NCBI RefSeq assembly: GCF_028737315.1
Contig: NZ_JAQZAO010000019.1
Span: forward strand, 20,859 to 84,858
Direction of reading: 5' to 3'
From: Actinomycetospora lemnae
Lineage (GTDB): Bacteria > Actinomycetota > Actinomycetes > Mycobacteriales > Pseudonocardiaceae
Length of the DNA stretch: 64,000 nucleotides
Shown here: positions 38,374 to 45,789 of the stretch, piece by piece
Layout: every line of letters begins with the position of its first letter
Numbering within the stretch: position 1 is the first letter of the stretch
The notes under the pieces: generated by a model
What the model was told of the DNA's origin: nothing
The model's input: the letters and a program-made list of their open reading frames with translations, nothing else
Database searches by the model: none
Program-made: the position numbers and the translations under genes

Positions 38374-38913
38374 GTGCCGCTGGGGAAGGACTACGACCGC
38401 CAGGACTGCGCGCTCGCCCGCGCGCTGGAGGTCGTCGGCGAGCGCTGGACGCTGCTCGTGCTCCGCGACTGCTTCTTCGGCGTCCGCCGCTTCGCCGACC
38501 TGCGCGCGCACCTCGACATCCCGCGCGCCGTGCTCTCCGACCGGCTGGCGACCCTCGTCGACGCCGGCATCCTCGAGCGCCGGCCCTACGCGCCCGGTCG
38601 CGACGAGTACGTGCTCACCGAGGACGGGCTCGACCTGTGGCCCGCGCTGTTCAGCCTCGCCCGCTGGGGCGACCGGCACCGCGTGGGGCCGGGCGGGGGG
38701 CGGCGCCGGTTCCGCCACGCCGACTGCCCGGCGGGCGGCGCCGACCTCGCCGCCGGCGGCGTCTGCCCGGCGTGCGGCACCCTGCCGCCGCCCGCCGCCC
38801 TGGAGACCCGGGCGCTCGACCCCGACGAGGACGACGGCACCCGCCCCGAACGCGACGACGCCGTCAGCCGCGCCCTGCGCCGCCCCCACCGGCTCCTGAC
38901 GCCGCTGCCGTGA
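38374..38913 (+). CDS. HxlR-family transcriptional regulator
   Basis: 179 residues. DCALARALEVVGERWTLLVLRDCFFGVRRFADLRAHL and RAVLSDRLATLVDAGILERRPYA are the HxlR winged helix. The C-terminal part contains HADCPAGG...CPACGTLPPP, a small Cys cluster (CxxC plus further Cys), so redox or metal sensing is possible. GTG at 38374 fits the leaderless promoter; an in-frame GTG at 38353 would start upstream of the -10 box and is less likely. Ends 12 bases from the convergent gene. Confidence 0.87.
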   Translation: MPLGKDYDRQDCALARALEVVGERWTLLVLRDCFFGVRRFADLRAHLDIPRAVLSDRLATLVDAGILERRPYAPGRDEYVLTEDGLDLWPALFSLARWGDRHRVGPGGGRRRFRHADCPAGGADLAAGGVCPACGTLPPPAALETRALDPDEDDGTRPERDDAVSRALRRPHRLLTPLP

Positions 38914-38925
38914 TGGGCGAGGGCG

Positions 38926-39378
38926 TCACCACGCGCCCACCGGCCGGCGGATGGCGACGTTGGCGTGGTTGAACAGGTTGGTCAGCGCGATCTGCGCGAC
39001 GAGCCCGGCGAGCGCCGTCTCGTCGAAGTGCCGGGTGGCCTCGGCCCAGACCTCGTCGGAGACGGGGTCCGGGCGGTCGGCGATCCGCGTCGCCGCCTCG
39101 GCCAGCGCGAGCGCGGCCCGCTCGGCGTCGGTGAACCCCGGGGCCTCGCGCCACACCACGAGCATGGCCAGCCGGTCCTCGGACTCGCCGTTCTTGCGCA
39201 TGGTCCTCGTGCCCGAGTCCACGCAGAACGCGCAGCCGTTGATCTGGCTGACGCGCAGGTGGACGAGCTCCAGCGTGGTGTCCGGCACGCCGGCGGAGCG
39301 GATGGTGCCGATCATCGACCCCACCGCCTCGCCGAAGCCGGGCAGCGCGCGGGTGAAGTGCTCCAGTCGTCCGGCCAT
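38926..39378 (-). CDS. Carboxymuconolactone-decarboxylase/AhpD-like protein
   Basis: 150 residues. All-helical CMD fold with ELVHLRVSQINGCAFCVDSGTRTMRKNG (redox CxxC) and WREAPGFTDAERAALALAEAATR. In AhpD-like members the CxxC reduces peroxide. Divergent from an ECF41/SigJ-type sigma factor, the neighbour arrangement known for ECF41 factors. An ECF41-like promoter sequence lies upstream on the minus strand (39458-39432). ATG at 39378 has AGGAGA six bases upstream. Confidence 0.88.
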   Translation of the reverse strand: MAGRLEHFTRALPGFGEAVGSMIGTIRSAGVPDTTLELVHLRVSQINGCAFCVDSGTRTMRKNGESEDRLAMLVVWREAPGFTDAERAALALAEAATRIADRPDPVSDEVWAEATRHFDETALAGLVAQIALTNLFNHANVAIRRPVGAW

Positions 39379-39396
39379 GATGGTCTCCTCTGTCGG

Positions 39397-39458
39397 TGTC
39401 ACATCGACCGGCGGTCGCCGGTCACCAGGGAGACCTCTCGCGACGCAGGGATGTGACC
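39397..39458. promoter_or_regulatory. Two divergent ECF41-like promoters
   Basis: Plus strand: TGTCACA (39397-39403), 16 bases, GGTC (39420-39423), aimed at the sigma factor gene. Minus strand: GGTCACA (39458-39452), 16 bases, GGTC (39435-39432), aimed at the CMD gene. The published ECF41 consensus as I recall it is TGTCACA-N16-CGTC. Both have the right spacing and one or two mismatches. Confidence 0.5.
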
Positions 39459-39459
39459 G

Positions 39460-40338
39460 ATGGACACCGAGAATCTCGCCACGACCTTCGAGACCCACCG
39501 CCCGCACCTGCGCGCGGTGACGATGCGGCTGCTCGGCAGCCCCGTCGAGGCCGACGACGCGGTGCAGGAGACGTGGCTGCGGCTGGCGCGCACCGACGTC
39601 TCCGAGGTGGAGAACCTGCGCGCCTGGCTGACGACGGTCGCCGGGCGCGTGGCGCTGACCATGCTGCAGCGGCGCGGGACGCGGGCGGAGTCGGACCTCG
39701 CCGAGGCCGAGGCGGCCGTCGACGAGGAGCCCGACCCCGAGACCCGGGCTCTGCAGGCCGACGCGCTCGGTGCCGCCCTGCACGTCGTGCTCGAGCGCCT
39801 CGAGCCCGCCGAGCGCCTGGCGTTCGTGCTCCACGACCTGTTCGCCGTCCCGTTCGACGAGATCGCGACGGTCGTCGAGCGCAGCCCGGCCGCGGCACGC
39901 CAGCTCGCGAGCCGCGCCCGCCGGCGCGTCCGCGGGGGCTCGGCGGACGGCGACCCGGACCCGGCGCGCCGCCGCGAGGTCGTCGCGGCCTTCCTCACCG
40001 CGGCGCGCGACGGCGACTTCGCCGGGCTGCTCGGCGTCCTCGACCCCGACGTCGAGCTGCGCGCCGACCGCGTCGCGCTGGCCGCGGCCGCCGCGAACCC
40101 GAACGCGCCGCAGGTCGGCGGGGAGATGCGCGGAGCCGAGGTCGTCGCCCGCGTGTTCACCGGTCGCGCCACCGCCGCGCAGCCGGCGCTGCTCGACGGC
40201 GCGTTCGGCGTGGCCTACGCCCCGGGCGGGCAGGTGCGCGCGGCGTTCGACCTCGTCATCGTGGGCGGGCGGATCGTGGCCATCGAGATGATCGCCGACC
40301 CGGACGTGCTCGCCGGGATCGAGGTGGAGCTGCGGTGA
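39460..40338 (+). CDS. ECF sigma factor, SigJ/ECF41 type with SnoaL-like domain
   Basis: 292 residues. Sigma region 2: FETHRPHLRAVTMRLLGSPVEADDAVQETWLRL. Region 4: LERLEPAERLAFVLHDLFAVPFDEIATVVERSPAAARQLASRARRRV. The C-terminal 110 residues form an NTF2/SnoaL-like domain (FLTAARDGDFAGLLGVLDPDVELRAD...DPDVLAGIEV) that in ECF41 factors tunes activity in place of a separate anti-sigma. ATG at 39460. Confidence 0.88.
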   Translation: MDTENLATTFETHRPHLRAVTMRLLGSPVEADDAVQETWLRLARTDVSEVENLRAWLTTVAGRVALTMLQRRGTRAESDLAEAEAAVDEEPDPETRALQADALGAALHVVLERLEPAERLAFVLHDLFAVPFDEIATVVERSPAAARQLASRARRRVRGGSADGDPDPARRREVVAAFLTAARDGDFAGLLGVLDPDVELRADRVALAAAAANPNAPQVGGEMRGAEVVARVFTGRATAAQPALLDGAFGVAYAPGGQVRAAFDLVIVGGRIVAIEMIADPDVLAGIEVELR

Positions 40339-40392
40339 TCGTGGGTGCTTTCCTGACGCCCAGTGTCAGCGTGGACGCCACGCTGACACACC
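40337..40392. repeat. Dispersed palindromic element, sigJ/response regulator junction
   Basis: TGTCAGCGTGG-ACG-CCACGCTGACA (40364-40388) is a perfect 11-bp stem. The 56 bases starting at the sigma-factor stop codon align without gaps to 10181-10236 near cbbY, sharing TTTCCTGACG and CAGCGTGGACGCCA. It also shares arms with 31333-31359. All three lie between convergent genes. Confidence 0.72.
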
Positions 40393-40399
40393 CCGTGCG

Positions 40400-41077
40400 T
40401 CAGATCAGGCCCATCTTCGAGGCGGCGTAGACGGCCTCGGCGCGGCGGGTGACGTCGAGCTTGCGCATGAGGTTGCCGACGTGGAACTTCACCGTCGTCT
40501 CGGAGATGAAGAGCTCGCGGCCGATGGTGCGGTTGGACATGCCGCGGGCGAGCAGGCGCAGGACGTCGAGCTCGCGGCCGGTCAGCGGGTCGCCGTGGGG
40601 CTGCTGTCCGTTGAGGGAGCGCACCACGGCGGCCGCCGAGCGGGAGTCGAACGCCGACTCGCCGCGCGAGACCGCGCGGATCGCCGCGGTCAGCTCGGTG
40701 GTGTCGACGTCCTTGACGACGTAGCCGCGCGCGCCGGCGTGGACCGCCTCGACCACCAGGCGGTCGTCGAGGAACGTCGTCAGCACGAGCACGCCGACGC
40801 CGGGGTGCGCCTGGGTGAGCTGGCGGCACAGCTGCAGGCCCTCGGAGTCCGAGCTGGTCGAGAGCTTGAGGTCGAGCAGCACGATCGACGGCCGCTGGTG
40901 CGCGACGACGGCGAGCGCCTCCGCCGCGCTCGACGCCTCGCCGACGATGGCGAACTGCGGCTCGCGCTCGAGCACCGAGCGCAGGCCCTGGCGGACGATG
41001 GCGTGGTCGTCCACGAGGACGATGCGCACCTCGCCCCGCTTGGCGGCGGCGCGGGCGGGTACGCGGATCTCGGTCAT
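40400..41077 (-). CDS. NarL-family response regulator linked to an alcohol dehydrogenase
   Basis: 225 residues. RIVLVDDHAIVRQGLRSVL, phospho-Asp in IVLLDLKLS, VLTTFLDDRLVVEAVHAGARGYVVKDV. The LuxR helix-turn-helix is DPLTGRELDVLRLLARGMSNRTIGRELFISETTVKFHVGNL. ATG overlaps the kinase stop (ATGA), so the order is dehydrogenase, kinase, regulator in one operon. It probably controls expression of that dehydrogenase. Confidence 0.9.
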   Translation of the reverse strand: MTEIRVPARAAAKRGEVRIVLVDDHAIVRQGLRSVLEREPQFAIVGEASSAAEALAVVAHQRPSIVLLDLKLSTSSDSEGLQLCRQLTQAHPGVGVLVLTTFLDDRLVVEAVHAGARGYVVKDVDTTELTAAIRAVSRGESAFDSRSAAAVVRSLNGQQPHGDPLTGRELDVLRLLARGMSNRTIGRELFISETTVKFHVGNLMRKLDVTRRAEAVYAASKMGLI

Positions 41078-42447
41078 GACCGGCTCCCGGCTTCCTCGGC
41101 AGTGTCGGTGGTGGGTGCCGCGGCGGGCGCGGTGGTGAGCGGCACGCCGACCTCGACGCGGATGCCGCCCTGGGGCGCGCGGCGGATGCGCAGGGTGCCG
41201 CCGATCTCGCGGGCGCGCTCGGCCATGTTGACCAGGCCGCGGTGGGAGCCGTCGAGGTCGCCGGCGGCGGCGACCCGCAGCGAGCGGCGCACGTGCTCGG
41301 GGTCGCCGGTGCCGTCGTCGGACACCGAGAGCACCAGGCGGTCCTTGCGGTAGGCCAGGCGCACGACGGCCACCCCCGCCTCGGCGTGCACGGCCGCGTT
41401 GAACAGCGCCTCGCCCGCCACCCGGAACAGCGAGCGCTCCGCCGCGGACGACAGCGGCACCGGGCGCCCCTCGATGCGCACCTGGACCCGCAGGTCCGAG
41501 GGCATGTGGACCGTCGAGAGCTCCTCGAGCATGGCGGGCAGGCTCTGCCGCCCGCGGTCGCCGGAGTGGTTGAGCGCGTAGATCGCCGAGCGCAGCTGCT
41601 CGACGGCGCGCCGCGTCAGCGCCTTCGCCGTCTCGAGGCGCCGGCGCTGGCGCTCGTCGCGGATCTCGGAGCGGACGACCTCGATCTGCATGCCCGCCGA
41701 GAGCGCGTACTGGGTCACCGAGTCGTGCAGCTCGCGGGCGATGCGGTGCCGCTCGGAGTCGAGCACCTCGCGCTGGCGGGCGACGGTCAGCGCGTCGCGG
41801 GTGTGCTGGAGCTGCTCGTTGCGGGCGGCGAGGTCCTCGGCGTGCCGGCTCGCCTCGCCGTAGAGGCGCATCGTGCGCTGGTGCAGCGCCGAGTTCTGCA
41901 GCGCCGCCGCGGTCTGGCCGGCGAGCACGCGCAGGACCGAGGCGTCGGTGGCGTCGATGGCCCGCTCGGCGCCGGTCCACGCCACGATCTCGCCGACGAC
42001 GTCGCCGTCGAGGTGCACCGGGACGTGCAGGTGGTGGGGGTCGTGCGCGGGTTCCGACTCGGGGGTGACGACGTGCGTGTGGCCCTCGCCCGTGCGCACG
42101 GCGCGCAGGTGCGCGACGACCCACGGCGGCAGCTCCGGGTCGTCCGCGTCGACCTCCTCGCCCGCCGGGCCGAGCACGAGGTGGCGCGGCGCGGCCTCGG
42201 GCAGCGCGCCGTCGGCGAGGGCGAACACCACCCAGTGCGCGGTGAGGTGGTCGGCGGCTGCCTCGGCCACCGCGCGCACGAGCGTGCCCGGGCCCTCGGT
42301 GGTGCGCACCAGCGCGCGCGAGATCCGGTCGAGGGCGTGGATGACCCGGCGCAGCCGCTCGGCCGAGGCCAGGTACTCGATGTAGAAGGACGGCTTGCCG
42401 GAGCGGATCCCGGTGAGCTGGTCCAGATCGTGGTGGTCGACGGACAT
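41074..42447 (-). CDS. Sensor histidine kinase with GAF-like domain
   Basis: 457 residues, no membrane helix. Starts SVDHHDLDQLTGIRSGKPSFYIEYLASAERL, has a GAF-like domain (residues about 50-195) and a coiled linker. The HisKA_3 site is ERHRIARELHDSVTQYALSAGMQ, and the ATPase motifs are GEALFNAAVHAEAGV, SVSDDGTGDP and GLVNMAERAREIGG. The phospho-site with QYALSAGMQIE and the link to an iron-type alcohol dehydrogenase suggest a cytoplasmic sensor of alcohol or aldehyde status (inference). It starts six bases from the dehydrogenase stop. Confidence 0.87.
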   Translation of the reverse strand: MSVDHHDLDQLTGIRSGKPSFYIEYLASAERLRRVIHALDRISRALVRTTEGPGTLVRAVAEAAADHLTAHWVVFALADGALPEAAPRHLVLGPAGEEVDADDPELPPWVVAHLRAVRTGEGHTHVVTPESEPAHDPHHLHVPVHLDGDVVGEIVAWTGAERAIDATDASVLRVLAGQTAAALQNSALHQRTMRLYGEASRHAEDLAARNEQLQHTRDALTVARQREVLDSERHRIARELHDSVTQYALSAGMQIEVVRSEIRDERQRRRLETAKALTRRAVEQLRSAIYALNHSGDRGRQSLPAMLEELSTVHMPSDLRVQVRIEGRPVPLSSAAERSLFRVAGEALFNAAVHAEAGVAVVRLAYRKDRLVLSVSDDGTGDPEHVRRSLRVAAAGDLDGSHRGLVNMAERAREIGGTLRIRRAPQGGIRVEVGVPLTTAPAAAPTTDTAEEAGSRS

Positions 42448-42452
42448 CGGGG

Positions 42453-43763
42453 TTACAGGGCCGCCCGGAACAGTGTCTCGATGTCGGCCTGGCCGGCCTC
42501 GCGCGGGTTGGTGGACAGGCAGGCGTCGGCCAGCGTCATCGCCGACAGCAGCGGCACGTCCGCCTCGGTGACGCCGATCTCGCCCAGGCCCTTCGGCACG
42601 CCCAGCTCGTCGGCGAGCCGGCGCACCTCCGCCGCCGCCCACTCCGCGGCCTCCGCGGCGCCGGCCGTCGAGTCGGGCACGATGCGCCCGGGCAGGCCGA
42701 GGGCCTGCGCGATCGGGACGAACCGGTGCGGGTCGGGCTCGCTGTTGAAGCGGATGACGTGCGGCAGCAGCACCCCGTTGATGACGCCGTGCGGCAGGTC
42801 GAGCAGGCCCCCGACCTGGTGGCTCATCGCGTGCGCGGCGCCGAGGATCGCGTTGGTGAACGCGAGTCCCGCCTCGAGCGCGGCCTGCGCCATGCAGGTG
42901 CGCGCGGCCTCGTCGGCGGGGTGGTCCATGGTGCGCTCGAGGTGCTCGCCGACCAGCGCGATCGCCTGCAGCGCGTGGTGGTCGGTCAGCGGGTTGTGGG
43001 CGCGCGAGACGTAGGCCTCGATGCCGTGGGTGAGCGCGTCGAGCCCGGTGGCGGCGTTGAGCCAGTCGGGCATCGTCGTGAGCAGCGACGGGTCGACGAC
43101 CGAGACGTCGGGCACCATCGCCCGCCCCAGGATCGTGATCTTGGTGTTGCGCGCGGTGTCGGTGACGATGCAGAACTGCGAGACGTCGGCCCCGGTCCCC
43201 GAGGTGGACGGCACCATGACCAGCGGCGGGATGGGCAGCGCCATCCGGTCGACACCCTCGTAGTCGAGGATCGTGCCGCCGTTGCCCGCGAGCAGCGCGA
43301 TCCCTTTGGCCGCGTCGATCACCGAGCCGCCGCCGAGCGCGACGATGACGTCGCAGCCGTGCTCGCGGTAGGCCACGTGGCCCGCGGCGATCTCGTGGTC
43401 CTTGGGGTTGGGCGTCACGCCCGACCACACCGCCGGCCGCAGCCCGGCCTCCGCGAGGTGGGCGCCGAGCTGGGTGGGCCAGCCGGCGGCGCAGAGCCCC
43501 GGGTCGGTGACGAGCAGGGGCCGGCGGGCGCCGAGGCGGACCGCGGCGTGGGCCGCCTCCGGCAGGGAGCCGGGCCCGAAGAGGATCTCCGGGACATGGA
43601 ACTTCGCGAGCCGCGGTGTCCCCGTGCGTGACCGCGCCGCCGCCCGCTCGGCCGGACTGGCCGCGGGGGTCGGGAGGGCGGACGCCCCGACCACCGGCTC
43701 CACGGAGCGGCGACGGGCGATGACCGAGTCTCCCGCGCGGGTCACGCTGTCGACGAGGACCAC
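42453..43763 (-). CDS. Iron-containing alcohol dehydrogenase
   Basis: About 436 residues. FHVPEILFGPGSLPEAA opens the family domain at about residue 55. VIVALGGGSVIDAAKGIALL is the nucleotide site, VPSTSGTGADVSQFCI follows, and metal ligands lie in LDALTHGIEAYVSR and ILGAAHAMSHQVGGLLDLPHGVINGVLLPHV. It differs from the 26.2-kb Mno, so it is a second, distinct alcohol dehydrogenase. The first 50 residues are an Ala/Arg-rich extension. GTG 43763 is chosen for GGAAGGGGG upstream; GTG 43799 is in frame. Possibly also a mycofactocin client, which is unproven. Confidence 0.88.
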   Translation of the reverse strand: MVLVDSVTRAGDSVIARRRSVEPVVGASALPTPAASPAERAAARSRTGTPRLAKFHVPEILFGPGSLPEAAHAAVRLGARRPLLVTDPGLCAAGWPTQLGAHLAEAGLRPAVWSGVTPNPKDHEIAAGHVAYREHGCDVIVALGGGSVIDAAKGIALLAGNGGTILDYEGVDRMALPIPPLVMVPSTSGTGADVSQFCIVTDTARNTKITILGRAMVPDVSVVDPSLLTTMPDWLNAATGLDALTHGIEAYVSRAHNPLTDHHALQAIALVGEHLERTMDHPADEAARTCMAQAALEAGLAFTNAILGAAHAMSHQVGGLLDLPHGVINGVLLPHVIRFNSEPDPHRFVPIAQALGLPGRIVPDSTAGAAEAAEWAAAEVRRLADELGVPKGLGEIGVTEADVPLLSAMTLADACLSTNPREAGQADIETLFRAAL

Positions 43764-43887
43764 GCTGCCCCCTTCCTGCCGGCCGACGATGTAGGCCACG
43801 TTACAGACGACGGCGGGGCGACGGCAGGGTGACGAACGGGTTCGGTCGCGCCCGATCGGACGGCATCACGACGCAGGTCACGCGGTG

Positions 43888-44604
43888 TCAGGCCGCCCGC
43901 ACGACCGCGGGTGCACCGACCCCGGCCTCCACGAGGAACGCCTCCTCGCCCCACCACCGCCGGAACGTCGCGAGCCCGACACCGTCGAGCAGGCGACGCG
44001 TCTGGCTGTCCTGGGCGAGCATCGCCTCGATCTTGCGGTCGAGGTGGACGCCGTCCAGGCGCAGGTGCAGGCCGGGCGCGACCTCCTCGGCGGGCTCGTC
44101 CATGAACACCCCGAAGGCGTCGTTGACGTCGGCGAACCGGCGCGTGAACCCGGGCGCGAGGACGGCCCGCAGGAGCTCGGCCCCGGGCGCCACGGCGTCA
44201 CGCGCACGGGTCGTCCACCGTCCGACGGCGCGGTGGTCCGGGTGGCCGGTCACGCCGTCGGGCCCGAACGTGACGATGGTGTCCGGGGCGACGTCCTTGA
44301 TGATCGTCGCGATCGCCCGCGCGGCCAGCGGCTCGGGCGCGTCGGCGCAGGCCCCGTCGCGGTGCCCCAGGAAGCGGTGCTCGTCGACGCCCAGCACGGC
44401 CAGCGCCGCCTCGAGCTCGCGCTCGCGGTGTCGTCCGAGCCGCTCGGGTGGCCAGGCGGCGGGGTCGTCGGTGCCGTGCTCGCCGCGGGTCGCGGTGACG
44501 AGGACGACGCGGTCGCCCCGCTCGCGGGCGGCGAGGACCAGGCCGGAGGACAGGAAGGTCTCGTCGTCGGGGTGGGCCCAGACGCCGAGCAGGGTGCGGG
44601 TCAC
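43888..44604 (-). CDS. PIG-L/LmbE-family deacetylase
   Basis: 238 residues. Zinc-dependent N-acetyl sugar deacetylase type. GVWAHPDDETFLSSG (catalytic Asp, zinc His and Asp) near the start and GPDGVTGHPDHRAV (third zinc His) in the middle. Relatives are MshB and Mca of mycothiol metabolism; this sequence is not clearly either. The GTG start overlaps the azlD stop (GTGA). Confidence 0.87.
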   Translation of the reverse strand: MTRTLLGVWAHPDDETFLSSGLVLAARERGDRVVLVTATRGEHGTDDPAAWPPERLGRHRERELEAALAVLGVDEHRFLGHRDGACADAPEPLAARAIATIIKDVAPDTIVTFGPDGVTGHPDHRAVGRWTTRARDAVAPGAELLRAVLAPGFTRRFADVNDAFGVFMDEPAEEVAPGLHLRLDGVHLDRKIEAMLAQDSQTRRLLDGVGLATFRRWWGEEAFLVEAGVGAPAVVRAA

Positions 44605-44903
44605 GACAGCACCTCCGCGACGACGGTGACCGCGACGGCGGCCAGCACGGGCAGGGCGGGGTGGCGGGAGCGCCACGCGACGAGGGCGGCGACGGCGAGG
44701 GCGGCGTAGGTGATGCCGGGTACCGCCGGGCCGGACGGTGCCGACGTGGTGACCAGCGCCGTCGCGACCAGGCCGGCGAGCGCGGCGGGCGCGAGGTGCG
44801 GCAGGCCGCGGCGCAGCAGCGCCGGCAGCCGGTGCGCGGGGACGAGCGTGATGAGGACGGTGCGCAGGCCGTGGGTGGCGACGGCCGCGAGGAGGAGGGT
44901 CAT
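44601..44903 (-). CDS. azlD: AzlD-family small membrane protein
   Basis: 100 residues, four helices (MTLLLAAVATHGLRTVLITLVP...RRGLPHLAPAALAGLVATALV). Partner of AzlC in branched-chain amino-acid export. ATGA overlap with azlC and GTGA overlap with the deacetylase show a three-gene coupled operon. Confidence 0.85.
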   Translation of the reverse strand: MTLLLAAVATHGLRTVLITLVPAHRLPALLRRGLPHLAPAALAGLVATALVTTSAPSGPAVPGITYAALAVAALVAWRSRHPALPVLAAVAVTVVAEVLS

Positions 44904-45718
44904 GACGCGCTCCGGTCGGTCGTGGCGGTGCTGGTGGCCGTGCTGGTGGCCGTGCTGGTGGCCGTGCTGGTGGCGGTGCTGGTGGCCGTGCTGGTGGCCG
45001 TGCTGGTGGCGGTGCTGGTGGGGGTGAGCCCGTCGGCGACCGTGGCCGTGACGACCCCCGCGGCGATGGCGGCGAGCAGGCCGAGGCCGTCGGGGAGGCC
45101 GGCGGCCGCGACGGCGACGACCGCGGCGACGACGGCGGCGAGGCGGCCGGCCCGGGCCCGCAGGTGGGGCACGAGCATCGCGAGGAACATCGCGGGCGCG
45201 GCGACGGTCAGGGCGGCGGACGCGGGCAGCACCGGCGCGAGCACCGCGCCGAGGGCCGTCATCGCGATCCAGGCCGCGGCGAGCCCGCCGCCCGCGGTCA
45301 GCCAGTAGCGGCGGAAGCGGGCCGGGTCGTCGAGGTCGGTGCGCCCCGCGACCATCGCGTAGGTGGGGTCGACGACGAAGTGCGGTGCGAGCCACCGGAA
45401 CCACGCCGGCTGGTCGCGGAAGTGCGGTTCGAGGGCCGCCGCGTAGAGCAGGAAGCGCGCGTTGACCACGGCGACGGTGGCGACGACCGCGCCCGTGGCT
45501 GCGCCCCCGGCGAGCAGGGTCAGCGCGGTGAGCTGCGCGCTGCCGCCGAGCAGCAGCACCGACGAGAGCACCGCGGAACCGGCGCCGGCGGCCGAGCGGG
45601 CGCCGGTGACGCCGATGAGGAGGGCGAAGGGGGCGAGGCCGAGGGCGACCGGCGCCAGGTCGCGCACGGCCGTCGCGACCTCGCCGCGGCGGGCGGTGTG
45701 ACGCTCGGTGATGGACAT
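44900..45718 (-). CDS. azlC: AzlC-family exporter subunit
   Basis: 272 residues. Several helices with the AzlC pattern LAPVALGLAPFALLIGVTGARSAAGAGSAVLSSVLLLGGSAQLTALTLL and VNARFLLYAAALEPHFRDQ, then VDPTYAM. With AzlD it exports branched-chain amino acids. The C-terminus is an unusual run of eight TSTA repeats encoded by a 12-base minisatellite. Confidence 0.88.
   Translation of the reverse strand: MSITERHTARRGEVATAVRDLAPVALGLAPFALLIGVTGARSAAGAGSAVLSSVLLLGGSAQLTALTLLAGGAATGAVVATVAVVNARFLLYAAALEPHFRDQPAWFRWLAPHFVVDPTYAMVAGRTDLDDPARFRRYWLTAGGGLAAAWIAMTALGAVLAPVLPASAALTVAAPAMFLAMLVPHLRARAGRLAAVVAAVVAVAAAGLPDGLGLLAAIAAGVVTATVADGLTPTSTATSTATSTATSTATSTATSTATSTATSTATTDRSAS
44928..45023 (-). repeat. 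12-base coding minisatellite in azlC (8 copies)
   Basis: Eight head-to-tail copies of GTGCTGGTGGCC (with C/G changes) on the plus strand. They encode (TSTA)8 at the AzlC C-terminus. In-frame unit size allows length variation by slippage. Confidence 0.8.
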
Positions 45719-45789
45719 GACCGAACGATCGCGTCCGGCCCGAGGTCAGGGCGTCGGTGCCCGTTCCCCATCTTGCGGTGCGTGACCAC

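Noticed and set aside
44928..45023. Regular 12-base repeats that might suggest a CRISPR-like array.
   Set aside because: The repeats are head to tail without spacers and encode TSTA in frame with AzlC.
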